Shown here: positions 27,751 to 36,441 of the stretch, in pieces
Position numbering within the stretch: position 1 is the first letter of the stretch
Layout of the letters: each line of letters begins with the position of its first letter
Source: Candidatus Kapaibacterium sp.
Lineage (GTDB): Bacteria; Bacteroidota; Ignavibacteria; Kapaibacteriales; HRBIN21
Length of the DNA stretch: 42,099 bases
NCBI GenBank assembly: GCA_938084565.1
Contig: CALKEU010000001.1
Span: forward strand, 266,131-308,229
Reading direction: 5' to 3'
Made by a program: the position numbers and the translations under genes
Notes under the pieces: model-generated
What the model saw: the letters and a program-made list of their open reading frames with translations, nothing else
Told to the model about the DNA's origin: nothing
The model's database searches: none

Positions 27751-28707
27751 ATGGAGTTCAAGGACTACTATCGCATCCTCGGAATCGAACCGACAGCGAC
27801 AGCTGAAGAGATCAAGCGGGCCTATCGGAAACTGGCTCTGCAATATCACCCCGATCGCAATCCCGGCGATCGAGCCGCTGAGGAGCGCTTCAAGGAAATC
27901 GCCGAAGCCTACGAAGTGCTAGCCGACCCAGCCAAACGAGCCAAATACGACCAACTCTACGCCCAGTGGAAGGAATACCAGCGCCATGGCGGGCGCCCCG
28001 AATACTTCAACTGGACCCCGTGGACAGCAGAAGCCCCCGGTACAACCAGGGTGCGCTTCGTCACAGAGGAATTCCCCGATTTGGAGGACCTCTTCGCCGG
28101 CGGCTTCTCCGAATTCTTCGAGCGGCTCTTCGGGGGATTTACCCCGACCCGCCCTCACCGCACTCGCCACACTCAGACGGGTCTCCGCGGCGAAGACCAA
28201 ACAATGACCGTCGAGCTTACCCTCGAGGAAGCCTTCACAGGCACGCAGCGCCGTATCCGTACCGGGAACAAAGCCATAGAAGTTCGCTTCCATCCCGGCA
28301 TTCCCGACGGACATGTGCTCAAAATCCCCGGTGCTGGGGCCCCCGGCTACAAGGGCGGACCCCCTGGCGATCTTTACCTGACCGTGCGTATCCGACCGCA
28401 CGAACGGTTTGAGCGGAAGGGCAATGATCTCTACACCACTCTCACCGTGGACCTCTACACGGCCATCTTGGGAGGGACAGCAACGCTGCGGACGCTCGAC
28501 AACAAAACACTCCAAATCCGCATTCCCCCTGAATCACAGCCCGGGACACAACTCTTCCTCCGCGGACAGGGCATGCCGATCTACGGCACGCCGCACCAGC
28601 GCGGGGACCTCTATGTCCGGATAGCTGTTGAGCTTCCGCGAAATCTCACTCCCCAAGAGCGCGACCTCTTCCAACAGCTGGCGCGCTTGCGCAAAACGAT
28701 TGCTTGA
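27751..28707 (+). CDS. CbpA-type DnaJ co-chaperone (no zinc finger)
   Basis: 318 residues. The J domain (about 5-70) begins [22 protein letters not shown] and has the HPD motif that stimulates DnaK ATPase. A Gly/Phe-rich linker ([16 protein letters not shown]) follows. The C-terminal substrate-binding beta domains (about 150-310) contain [14 protein letters not shown] and [15 protein letters not shown]. The four CxxCxGxG repeats of DnaJ are missing, so it is the CbpA/class B form. No dnaK or grpE is in the window. It lies between the LpxH-like gene and an ABC ATPase gene with very short spacing. Confidence 0.92.
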   Translation: MEFKDYYRILGIEPTATAEEIKRAYRKLALQYHPDRNPGDRAAEERFKEIAEAYEVLADPAKRAKYDQLYAQWKEYQRHGGRPEYFNWTPWTAEAPGTTRVRFVTEEFPDLEDLFAGGFSEFFERLFGGFTPTRPHRTRHTQTGLRGEDQTMTVELTLEEAFTGTQRRIRTGNKAIEVRFHPGIPDGHVLKIPGAGAPGYKGGPPGDLYLTVRIRPHERFERKGNDLYTTLTVDLYTAILGGTATLRTLDNKTLQIRIPPESQPGTQLFLRGQGMPIYGTPHQRGDLYVRIAVELPRNLTPQERDLFQQLARLRKTIA

Positions 28708-28709
28708 GC

Positions 28710-29795
28710 ATGACTCGCCTGCGTCTGCACCAGTTAACCAAACGGTACGGACACGTCACTGCCCTTGCTAATCTCTCCCTAACCGTTGAACCCGGGGAAT
28801 TGCTCACCCTGGTTGGCCCTTCGGGAAGCGGGAAATCCACCATCCTACGGCTCATAGCCGGCCTGGAATCTCCTTCGGAGGGCGAGATTTTCTTCGACGA
28901 TACCCCTATCACCCACCTACCCCCACGCGACCGCGACGTAGGTATGGTCTTCCAGACCTATGCGCTCTATCCCCACCTGACCGTTTTCGACAATCTTGCC
29001 TTCCCGCTCCGCCTCCGTCGATGGAAGCGGGAGGCCGTGCGCGAACGCGTCCAGCAAATCGCTCAGCTCCTGGACTTGCAGGATCTCCTGGAGCGGTATC
29101 CTCGAGAGCTCTCCGGAGGGCAGCGCCAACGCGTTGCACTCGGACGCGCCCTGGTGCGCTCCCCACGCATCTTTCTCTTCGATGAACCCCTCTCTAATGT
29201 GGACGCACAATTGCGAGCCACCACGCGCGCCGAATTAGCCGCTCTCCAGCAGCAGCTCGGCATTACGACTGTCTACGTCACGCACGATCAAGCTGAAGCC
29301 CTCGCCCTCGGCCACCGCGTCGCTATGCTCTTTCGGGGACAGCTGCTCCAGCTTGCTCCTCCGACGGAGCTGTACACCCGCCCTGCTTCCGTCACCGTTG
29401 CCCGCTTCATTGGCACCCCACCAATGAATCTGCTGACGGTTGTTGCCTCGCAAGGAAGCTTGCACATTCACCAGACCGACTATAGCCTCCCGCTCCCTCT
29501 TCCACTTCCGGAAGACTCCAAATGGCTCCTCGGGGTTCGCGCCGAAGCCCTCACCATCTATGCCAGAGAGGGCTGGTACCCCATCGGGCCGGGACGGGTG
29601 CAGAGCAGTGAGTATAGCGGGCACGAATTCCTCGTGGCTCTTGAGCATCCAGCAGCCTCTCCCCCACCCATTATGGTCCGTCTCTGGCCTGGGCAGTCTC
29701 CCCCGTCGTGCGGGAGTACCGTTGCCCTCTTCCTCTCGCCAAATGCATGGTGCCTCTTCAACCCCTCTACCGGAGTACGCATCTTCCCGCCCTAG
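28710..29795 (+). CDS. MalK/UgpC-type ABC transporter ATPase (orphan)
   Basis: 361 residues from the ATG at 28710, two bases after the DnaJ stop; a TTG at 28704 is the alternative. Walker A GPSGSGKST at 36-44, Q loop FQTYALYPH, signature LSGGQRQRV from 134, Walker B IFLFDEP at 154-160, D loop and switch His in VTHDQAEA. A C-terminal TOBE-like domain (about 235-360) follows, as in importers of sugars, glycerol phosphate, iron or polyamines. No permease or binding protein gene is adjacent, so the substrate is unknown and it may serve permeases encoded elsewhere. The stop shares the palindrome CTAG with the convergent receptor gene. Confidence 0.93.
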   Translation: MTRLRLHQLTKRYGHVTALANLSLTVEPGELLTLVGPSGSGKSTILRLIAGLESPSEGEIFFDDTPITHLPPRDRDVGMVFQTYALYPHLTVFDNLAFPLRLRRWKREAVRERVQQIAQLLDLQDLLERYPRELSGGQRQRVALGRALVRSPRIFLFDEPLSNVDAQLRATTRAELAALQQQLGITTVYVTHDQAEALALGHRVAMLFRGQLLQLAPPTELYTRPASVTVARFIGTPPMNLLTVVASQGSLHIHQTDYSLPLPLPLPEDSKWLLGVRAEALTIYAREGWYPIGPGRVQSSEYSGHEFLVALEHPAASPPPIMVRLWPGQSPPSCGSTVALFLSPNAWCLFNPSTGVRIFPP

Positions 29796-32350
29796 AGGCG
29801 TACCGACATCCCCAGCGTGGGCAAAATCGGAAGCATACGCACCGGGCGCGGCTCAAGGGTGAGGGTTTCCGGGTTAACGAGGTAGGTAACGGCCAACACA
29901 TTCGGCCGGTTGTAGAGATTGGCAACGTCCAGATAGAAGCTCCATTCCTTGCCAAACCAGCGGGTATGGGTAGTCAGCCGTAGATCGAGCCGGTGATAGT
30001 CCGGCAGACGGCCCCGGTTGAAGTTGTGCAAATCGCCGCGGTCAACCACGAAGGCAATACCACGCCAGTCTGTGTCGATTCGTGGCTGTGGCGTCCCGGT
30101 AGAATCCCACTCAACCACAATCCGAGGCTTAATACCGACTGGGATTGTCCACGGGAATCCCGTTCCATAGGTCCACGTCACATTGAGCTCCAGCCACGGG
30201 CTTATCTGCCAGCCCATGACGAGATTGACGACGTGGCGTCGATCGAACTCAAACGGGTAGCGAACTCCTCGCTGCTGCCGATATGCCCACGAAAGGGCGT
30301 AGGAGAGCCAACCGTAGAGGGGACTCCGCCCGACATCGGCCACCTTCTGCAGCAGGAGTTCAATCCCGTAAGCATCCCCCGTTGCTCCATTGACAGGGAA
30401 AATCGTGACGGAATCTCCTACCGTTGCGACCGGCCGAGTCCAGCTCTCGGGCCGACGCGGATCAGCCCCTGGGAGTAAGGTCGTCTGCCACACCGTCCCG
30501 GGAAGCCGTTCCTGGACGACGAGGTCCCAGAAGCGCTTATAGTAGCCCTCCAAGCGCAGGCGCCAGAGTGCGTCAGGCGCATGCTCGAGACCCACTATCG
30601 CATGCATTGCCGCTTCCGGACGGAGCTGACGCGCACGGGGGGAGGTAAAATCCAGAAACGTCTGCTGATCCAGTAATTTCTCGTAGCCCGGCGCTTGATA
30701 GTAGAGCCCCCACGCCGCCCGTGCTGTGGTCACCTCCGAGAGAGCGTACGAGACCGACAGTCGGGGGGATACTACCCCGCGCCGCAAGAAGCCAAAGTAA
30801 TCCCAGCGCACACCCGGCAGGAGTGTCAGCGCCGGCCACGGACGGAAATGGTCTTGGAGATAGACGCTCACCCGCGGATAATGCACACCGGCACTGTACG
30901 AAGTGGGTACCTGCGGAAGGCGAGGATTGCTCTCCCGCAGCGCTTGCAGTCGTGGATCCAGCTCCAGCCGCAGCTCCACGTCATTGGCAATCAGATCTAC
31001 GCCAATTCCCCACTGGAGGCGATGCATCGAAGACGGCTCCCAACCCCCCTCCCACTGGAGCCCATAGCGCCGAAATGCAAACTGGCCACCCCCCTGCACG
31101 CGAAAGAGCCGTGGCACCTCCACCCCAAGCTGCCGAAGCGAATCCTGTAGACGCCGAAACTCCTCCAGCGTTGGATCTTTCTTGCCCAGGACGAACTCAC
31201 TACCCCCTTCACCTGCGAAAGAGTTGACCCCATGGTTACTATAGGCCGACATCCCCACCCGCCAGAAGAGTCCCGGTCTCGGCTGCCACAACCAACTCAG
31301 CCCCACCAGGCTATTGTACGATTCGTCGAATAGGCTGATGCTGTCCGGACGCGGCCGCCCAGAGCCCGAGGTGAGCTCTGTGTTATCCCGGTTCAGGAGC
31401 ACCAGGGCCGATAGCGTATGACGCTGCTCCGGCAACAGCGTTACCTTCAGTTGCACATCTCCAAAATTCGGAAGGGCTACATCGCCCTCGACCAATTTCA
31501 GTGAACGCACAACCGGACCCGCAATCACGTCATAGTAAGTCCGCCGAAAACTCAGCAACCACGTCCCCTGCCATACCGGCAAGATGCCTTCGAAGACCGA
31601 ATTGGCGCTGATAATGCTGGCTGATACGTGTGCCCCGAACACCCGATCTCGCTGGCCACTCCGGTTGGTGACATCCAAAACCGCCGAGAGCCGATCCCCA
31701 TACTGTGCCGGAAATCCGCCCGTGAGGAGCTGAATGTCCGCTATCGTCTCCGGGTTGTACATAGAAACGAGCCCATAGAGCCGGTACGGGTTGAAGACTT
31801 CGAATCCATCGATGAGGATGAGGTTCTGATCCGGCGTCGACCCTCGGATCACAAGCTGCGAGGAAAAGTCACTGATTGCAAGAACCCCGGGCAGACTCTG
31901 GAGCGTTCGGAGCAAATCTTCGACGGCTCCCGCTCTATACTTAACCTGTTGCGGCTCTACAGAGACCAAGCTCGGGCGCGCATCCTCTGGAGCCTGTCGC
32001 GCAGGATTCCCAACCACTCGTATCTCGCTCAAGGTAATCGGGCGCTGCCGGAGGCGTAGCACGAGCACTGCTCTCTGCCCTGCCTGTACACGGACCGGAA
32101 CCCGCACAGACTCATAGCCCAGCAGGCGCGCCTCCAGTGTGTACTCTCCAGGAGCAAGTTCGAGTTCAAATCGACCTTGTGCGCGTGTGACAACCCTCTT
32201 GCCAAGGGGCTCTACGCTTACAGTAACACCGGCAAGAGGAACCCCAGCCGTATCGTGCACCGTACCTACGATAACGCCCGATTGCTGCGCCTGCACAAGG
32301 GTGGCGAAGATCGCACCGACGAGAAAGCAGACCATTACTGACACGACCAC
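29792..32350 (-). CDS. TonB-dependent outer-membrane receptor with carboxypeptidase-like N-domain
   Basis: 852 residues. Signal peptide (VCFLVGAIFATLVQAQQ), then a carboxypeptidase D regulatory-like domain (about 25-105, GVIVGTVHDTAGVPLAGV and GEYTLEARLLGY), then a plug domain (about 125-235) with SLPGVLAISDFSSQLVIRG and ILIDGFEVFNPYRL, then a long beta barrel. This is the arrangement of FCB-group TonB-dependent receptors; the cargo is unknown. No SusD-like lipoprotein gene is adjacent. The start given is GTG 32350 with AGGGG upstream; GTG 32344 and ATG 32335 are alternatives. It is 39 nt downstream of cdsA on the same strand. The stop overlaps that of the convergent ABC gene. Confidence 0.92.
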   Translation of the reverse strand: MVVSVMVCFLVGAIFATLVQAQQSGVIVGTVHDTAGVPLAGVTVSVEPLGKRVVTRAQGRFELELAPGEYTLEARLLGYESVRVPVRVQAGQRAVLVLRLRQRPITLSEIRVVGNPARQAPEDARPSLVSVEPQQVKYRAGAVEDLLRTLQSLPGVLAISDFSSQLVIRGSTPDQNLILIDGFEVFNPYRLYGLVSMYNPETIADIQLLTGGFPAQYGDRLSAVLDVTNRSGQRDRVFGAHVSASIISANSVFEGILPVWQGTWLLSFRRTYYDVIAGPVVRSLKLVEGDVALPNFGDVQLKVTLLPEQRHTLSALVLLNRDNTELTSGSGRPRPDSISLFDESYNSLVGLSWLWQPRPGLFWRVGMSAYSNHGVNSFAGEGGSEFVLGKKDPTLEEFRRLQDSLRQLGVEVPRLFRVQGGGQFAFRRYGLQWEGGWEPSSMHRLQWGIGVDLIANDVELRLELDPRLQALRESNPRLPQVPTSYSAGVHYPRVSVYLQDHFRPWPALTLLPGVRWDYFGFLRRGVVSPRLSVSYALSEVTTARAAWGLYYQAPGYEKLLDQQTFLDFTSPRARQLRPEAAMHAIVGLEHAPDALWRLRLEGYYKRFWDLVVQERLPGTVWQTTLLPGADPRRPESWTRPVATVGDSVTIFPVNGATGDAYGIELLLQKVADVGRSPLYGWLSYALSWAYRQQRGVRYPFEFDRRHVVNLVMGWQISPWLELNVTWTYGTGFPWTIPVGIKPRIVVEWDSTGTPQPRIDTDWRGIAFVVDRGDLHNFNRGRLPDYHRLDLRLTTHTRWFGKEWSFYLDVANLYNRPNVLAVTYLVNPETLTLEPRPVRMLPILPTLGMSVRL

Positions 32351-32389
32351 AAGACCCCTACAGAGACGATAAGTCTACGGCCTCTCGTG

Positions 32390-33232
32390 TCACACAAGCC
32401 ACCCACGCACAAGCAACCACCCGTAGAGACACGGGGCAGCAAAGAGGAGACTGTCTATGCGGTCGAGCATCCCCCCATGGCCGGGCAGTAGAGAGGAGCT
32501 ATCCTTGACACCGGCATCACGCTTCAGTTGAGACTCGGCAAGATCTCCCAACTGCCCAACGATCCCGAGCAGGGCTCCGAGCATGCAGGCTTCCTCGCCT
32601 GGCATTGCTGGGATCCACCACCGTGCGAACCCCCAGAAGGCGAAGGCCGTTGCAACAAAGCAGGCTAGAGCTCCCTCCCATGTCTTGCGCGGGCTCACCA
32701 CCGGCGCTAACGGACGACGCCCCCAGCGCCGCCCAACGGCGTAGGCAGCCGTATCCCCCACCCAGAGCGCTCCAAGGAGCGCAAGGACCAGCGCCCCCGG
32801 CATCGCCCCGAGCAGCCCCGCCTGTCGAAGTGCTGGCAGCACACTCAACAGCCCCCCACAGTAGAGACTTCCCGCAACCACCGTGGCCGTATTCCAGAGT
32901 GCCGTTCCCGAACGCCGCCCCACTTCGACAATCCAGCTCACCAGTACCATCCCTGCACTAAGAGCCCCAAGGGACAGAAGTGGGGTGCCAGCCAGAAAGC
33001 CTCCCCACACGTGCAGAGCTGCTCCCCCTACCACCAATGCCACAGGTGGCCTACCCCCGCGCCGACGAACCAACATTGCGTACTCCCAGGCCGCTAGTGC
33101 CGCAACGATGGAAACCAAACTGGTAAACACCCACGATCCGGCCACCACTGCCCCAACAACGATAGGAATCCCAACAGCAGCGACGCCAATGCGGCGGGCT
33201 AAGGTTTTTCGCTCCCTGTCCGATGCTTCCAT
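32390..33232 (-). CDS. cdsA: Phosphatidate cytidylyltransferase
   Basis: Integral membrane enzyme forming CDP-diacylglycerol, the precursor of acidic phospholipids and phosphatidylethanolamine. 280 residues from the ATG at 33232; the longer open frame is antisense to the next gene. About eight hydrophobic segments are seen. The C-terminal family signature is complete: SQLKRDAGVKDSSSLLPGHG followed by GMLDRIDSLLF, with the Asp residues that bind metal. GRRPLAPVVSPRKTWEG is the conserved loop before it. Divergent from the dehydrogenase-like gene; a possible -7 element lies 30 nt upstream. Confidence 0.95.
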   Translation of the reverse strand: MEASDRERKTLARRIGVAAVGIPIVVGAVVAGSWVFTSLVSIVAALAAWEYAMLVRRRGGRPPVALVVGGAALHVWGGFLAGTPLLSLGALSAGMVLVSWIVEVGRRSGTALWNTATVVAGSLYCGGLLSVLPALRQAGLLGAMPGALVLALLGALWVGDTAAYAVGRRWGRRPLAPVVSPRKTWEGALACFVATAFAFWGFARWWIPAMPGEEACMLGALLGIVGQLGDLAESQLKRDAGVKDSSSLLPGHGGMLDRIDSLLFAAPCLYGWLLVRGWLV

Positions 33233-33261
33233 AGCGATACCCCGTGCATTGCCAGCAGTGT

Positions 33262-33269
33262 CAAAATTA
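33262..33269 (-). promoter_or_regulatory. Candidate -7 promoter element of cdsA
   Basis: TAATTTTG on the minus strand, an exact match to the Bacteroidota -7 consensus TAnnTTTG, 29 nt upstream of the cdsA ATG. No -33 TTG is seen at the right distance. A near-match, TAGTTTCG, on the plus strand at 33273-33280 could serve the divergent gene, so two promoters may lie back to back. Confidence 0.4.
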
Positions 33270-33310
33270 CCGTAGTTTCGCACCGGCAGTCGTGTAGCCT
33301 CTCGTACACC

Positions 33311-34114
33311 ATGGCAAGCGCAGAGACGGTTGTCCTCGTTGGCTCCTATGCAGAGCACCCGCGAGCACTCCGAGAGATCGCTAACCGATGCCAACACCAC
33401 TTCCGTATCCTCCTCTACCCCATCGGGCAGCCCGATACCACTCCGTGGTCCCAGCAGTGGGATGAGCTGCAGCAGGACTATCCTACTGCTGAGCCAGATT
33501 CTGCCGGCAGTGTGTACGCTATCATCGATGCTTGCCTGAGCCCTACCGCTCACCGTGTTCATGAACTCAGACAACTGCATGCGCACTACCCCACCGCCTG
33601 GTGGCTTCGATCGGGCCTGACGGAGACAGCTACCGCCTGTGCTTCTGCATTAGGCTACCCCGACGTCGTCGCTTTCAACGGGCTTCCGGGCATTTTCGCA
33701 CGGCTCCACACCGTGGAGATTGCCCCAGCCCTGACGGCATCAGCTCAAGCACGCGAGGCCGCTATTGCTTTCTTCTCACAGCTGGGCTTCCAGCCGGAGG
33801 TCGTGGAGGATCGGATCGGTCTGGTCATCCCCCGCATCCTGGCCATGCTGATCAACGAAGGGGCTTTCACGGTCATGGAACGTGCCGCCGAGCCTACTGA
33901 TATCGATACAGCGCTGCGCTTAGCCATGAATTACCCCCACGGCATCCTGGAGTGGGCCGACGACATTGGGTTGGATACCATCGTGGCTATCCTCGATGCC
34001 CTCTATGCTGAATACCACCAAGAGCGTTACCGAGCATGCGTGCTGCTTCGGCAGTACGTTCGCGCTCACCGCTTGGGACGTCACACCGGCCACAGCTTCT
34101 ATTCCTATGGTTGA
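33311..34114 (+). CDS. 3-hydroxyacyl-CoA dehydrogenase-like protein lacking the NAD-binding motif
   Basis: 267 residues. The second half (about 155-267) matches the 3HCDH C-terminal domain: GLVIPRILAMLINEGAFTVM, PTDIDTALRLAMNYPHGILE, WADDIGLDTIVAILDAL and a final GRHTGHSFYSYG. The first half begins VVLVGSYAEHP and has none of the GxGxMG Rossmann motif expected in HBD/FadB-type enzymes; it is also shorter than their roughly 185-residue NAD domain. It may be a regulatory or CoA-binding relative rather than a dehydrogenase. The stop overlaps the next gene's start, so they are translated together. Confidence 0.75.
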   Translation: MASAETVVLVGSYAEHPRALREIANRCQHHFRILLYPIGQPDTTPWSQQWDELQQDYPTAEPDSAGSVYAIIDACLSPTAHRVHELRQLHAHYPTAWWLRSGLTETATACASALGYPDVVAFNGLPGIFARLHTVEIAPALTASAQAREAAIAFFSQLGFQPEVVEDRIGLVIPRILAMLINEGAFTVMERAAEPTDIDTALRLAMNYPHGILEWADDIGLDTIVAILDALYAEYHQERYRACVLLRQYVRAHRLGRHTGHSFYSYG

Positions 34115-34868
34115 AGGTCCAGCCTCCTATCCGCTGAGCGCAGCTATCGTTCTCTTCTGCGACTTCGACGGAACACTGACCCCAGCCGATATTGGGACTG
34201 CACTGCTACGGCACTACAGCAGCGCTGCCCCTCTGCTGGAGGGGCAACTCCTCCGGAGAGAGATCTCCGTGCTGGAGTACTACCGCCGGGCCTGTGCAGC
34301 ACTATCACCGGAATGTACCCCGGAGCGCATCGCTACTTTTGCCCGTCGTATAGGGCTGCGCTCCGATGTGCACCAACTCGTCGACTTCTGTCACCGGGAG
34401 GGCATCGAGCTTGCTATCATCAGCGATGGACTCGACGCCTACATCATGCCTCTCCTTGAAGACGCCGGCCTTGCACACCTTCCGGTTGCTTGTAACCGTA
34501 TGCGGTGGCAGTGCGGTCAACCCCAAGTTGATTTTCCATGGGCCTTCGAGAGTTGCCAGCAGAACTGCCCAAGTCCTTATCCGTGCGCGGCGTGCAAACG
34601 TGCTGTGCTTTTGAGCTGGGCTCCTCCAGGAGCAACTCTCCTCTACGTCGGGGATGGCCTCTCGGACTTCTGTCCGGCTTTCTATGCTGATTTCGTCTTC
34701 GCTCGAGGAGAGCTGGCTGCTTGGTGCCGGCAGCAGGGGTTGGCTTTCTTCCCGTATGAGTCTCTCTCCGACGTCTGCCGCCAGCTCAAGCAGCTGCGTC
34801 AGCAGCGACGTCTCTCCCCGCGTTATCTTCCCCAGCAGCGGCGGCAGCGAGTATGGGTCGAGGAGTGA
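34107..34868 (+). CDS. HAD-superfamily phosphatase of the MtnX/PSPase type
   Basis: 253 residues from the ATG at 34107, which overlaps the preceding stop by 8 nt; the frame upstream of it is a shadow. HAD motif I is CDFDGTLT with nucleophile Asp19 and acid/base Asp21. Motif II lies in AIISDGLDAY, and motif III/IV in LYVGDGLSDFCPA. The Cys-rich PYPCAACKR segment before motif III is typical of MtnX-like enzymes, which dephosphorylate hydroxy-ketomethylthiopentenyl-phosphate in methionine salvage, but phosphoserine phosphatases look similar. No other methionine salvage gene is present, so the substrate is open. The next gene starts at the stop codon (TGATG). Confidence 0.82.
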   Translation: MVEGPASYPLSAAIVLFCDFDGTLTPADIGTALLRHYSSAAPLLEGQLLRREISVLEYYRRACAALSPECTPERIATFARRIGLRSDVHQLVDFCHREGIELAIISDGLDAYIMPLLEDAGLAHLPVACNRMRWQCGQPQVDFPWAFESCQQNCPSPYPCAACKRAVLLSWAPPGATLLYVGDGLSDFCPAFYADFVFARGELAAWCRQQGLAFFPYESLSDVCRQLKQLRQQRRLSPRYLPQQRRQRVWVEE

Positions 34869-36379
34869 TGTACACGGCTGTCCTCCTGTTCAGCGTTACC
34901 CTGCTTGCTCCAGCACAAGAGGCACAACGGCAGACCATCTTCCGTGCCATCGCCCTCAACGGAGTGAATCTGCACGAGGGTGAATGGGACAGCCTGGCCA
35001 TTACCCCAGCCGACACATTGAGCTTCGCCTATGCGTGTCGCTGTCCACCAAGCCCGACGCCCCTCCTCTTCCGTCTCATCCTCCGCCGGCACGAGGATGG
35101 CCGCGAACAGATTCGCTCGCTTGGCCTCGACAGCGTCCTCTACACCCAGCTCCCCGAAGGGACCTATAGCTTCTCCGTCCAAGCCTTTGCCCCAGCCGAA
35201 GGATGGTATGCCGAACCCGTCTCCTTCTCCTTCCGCGTCGACACGGCTGCAGCTCGCCAGTGGCAGGAACGCAGAGAACGCCTGCGCCGACAGACTCCCA
35301 TCTTCCCTGAACAGCCCCCACCCCCCTCTACACCTGCCCCAACCCGAGCTGGGGATGGCTGGCCGTGGCTGCTTGTGCTCGGTGCCATTGCGGGAATGCT
35401 CTTCGGAGCGATCGCCCTTACCGTATGGTACCGGAGAGCAAGGCGACGGAGGCTTCAGACAGGCCCACACTCCCCGCCAACCCTCCCCAATGCTGACTAC
35501 GACAACCTCCTGGCTGAAAATGCCCGCCTGAAGGCAGAACTCCAGAACCTGCGCGGGCAGATCAGCGCCCTGGAGGCACGAAGCCGACACCTTCAACAGG
35601 AGAACAAGGCGCTGCGGGAACAAGTCGAACGCCTCTCAGCGAAGCAGGAAGAGCTCCTCCAGCTGCAGGAACAGAAGGAAGCCCTCTTTGCCATGGTAGT
35701 GCACGACATCAAAAACCCAGCCCTCATTATCCGAAGCCTGGTGGAACTGCTCCGCTCATACGACCTGAGTGCCCAGGAGCAACAGGAGATCCTCAACGAT
35801 ATCGTGGAAACGAGCAGCCGCATTGTGGAGCTCTCCCAGGAAGTAGCCCGCATCCTCATCCTTGAGTCAAAAGCCCTCCAGCTTGATCTGCAACCTGTCG
35901 ACATTGGAGCACTCATCCATACCGTCTGCCACCACAACCAGTCGCTGGCCGAACGCAAATCCATCGCTCTACTTCAAGAAGTTGAGCCCGGCTTGCCACT
36001 CATTACTGCCGATCCCCAGCGCTTGGAGGAAGTGCTGGACAATCTGCTCAGCAATGCGATCAAGTACTCGCCGCATGGTGCTACCGTAACTGTCCGGGCA
36101 TATACTCGCGAAGGGCGCATGTGCCTGGAAGTCGAAGACACTGGGCTCGGGATGAGCGAAGAGGATGTCCGCAATGCCTTCCAGCCCGGATCCCGTTCCC
36201 GGGTGCAGCCCACCGCTGGGGAGCCCAGCTCAGGACTGGGGCTCTGGATTGTGAAACGCCTGGTAGAGGCCCATCACGGGAGCGTCCGCATCCGCAGCGC
36301 CGTGGGCAAGGGCACAACCGTCTACGTCGAGCTCCCGCTCGAACAGCCAACAGGGCTTATACCCGAGCCTGCTGCATAG
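34868..36379 (+). CDS. Membrane sensor histidine kinase with Y_Y_Y-like periplasmic domain (orphan)
   Basis: 503 residues from the ATG at 34868 (TGATG with the HAD stop, GAGGAG just upstream); ATG 34853 is the alternative. A signal peptide (TAVLLFSVTLLAPAQ) is followed by a beta-rich periplasmic domain (about 25-115) with YTQLPEGTYSFSVQA, resembling the Y_Y_Y domain that ends two-component propeller sensors, here without the propeller. Then come a Pro-rich linker, one membrane helix (about 160-185) and a coiled coil (about 205-265). HisKA carries MVVHDIKNPALII; the ATPase domain has NLLSNAIKYSPHG, EDTGLGMSEED and SSGLGLWIVKRL. No response regulator gene is next to it. Confidence 0.9.
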   Translation: MYTAVLLFSVTLLAPAQEAQRQTIFRAIALNGVNLHEGEWDSLAITPADTLSFAYACRCPPSPTPLLFRLILRRHEDGREQIRSLGLDSVLYTQLPEGTYSFSVQAFAPAEGWYAEPVSFSFRVDTAAARQWQERRERLRRQTPIFPEQPPPPSTPAPTRAGDGWPWLLVLGAIAGMLFGAIALTVWYRRARRRRLQTGPHSPPTLPNADYDNLLAENARLKAELQNLRGQISALEARSRHLQQENKALREQVERLSAKQEELLQLQEQKEALFAMVVHDIKNPALIIRSLVELLRSYDLSAQEQQEILNDIVETSSRIVELSQEVARILILESKALQLDLQPVDIGALIHTVCHHNQSLAERKSIALLQEVEPGLPLITADPQRLEEVLDNLLSNAIKYSPHGATVTVRAYTREGRMCLEVEDTGLGMSEEDVRNAFQPGSRSRVQPTAGEPSSGLGLWIVKRLVEAHHGSVRIRSAVGKGTTVYVELPLEQPTGLIPEPAA

Positions 36380-36398
36380 CGCCAGAGAGGGAACACCG

Positions 36399-36406
36399 TA
36401 CTTTTG
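36399..36406 (+). promoter_or_regulatory. Candidate -7 promoter element of the FemAB-like gene
   Basis: TACTTTTG, an exact match to the Bacteroidota -7 consensus TAnnTTTG, in the 62-nt gap between the kinase stop and the ATG at 36442. No -33 element is seen. If used, the FemAB-glycosyltransferase-EamA genes would have their own promoter. Confidence 0.4.
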
Positions 36407-36441
36407 TATTCTTTCGGCAACACTACCTCCGGCGCTTCTCC

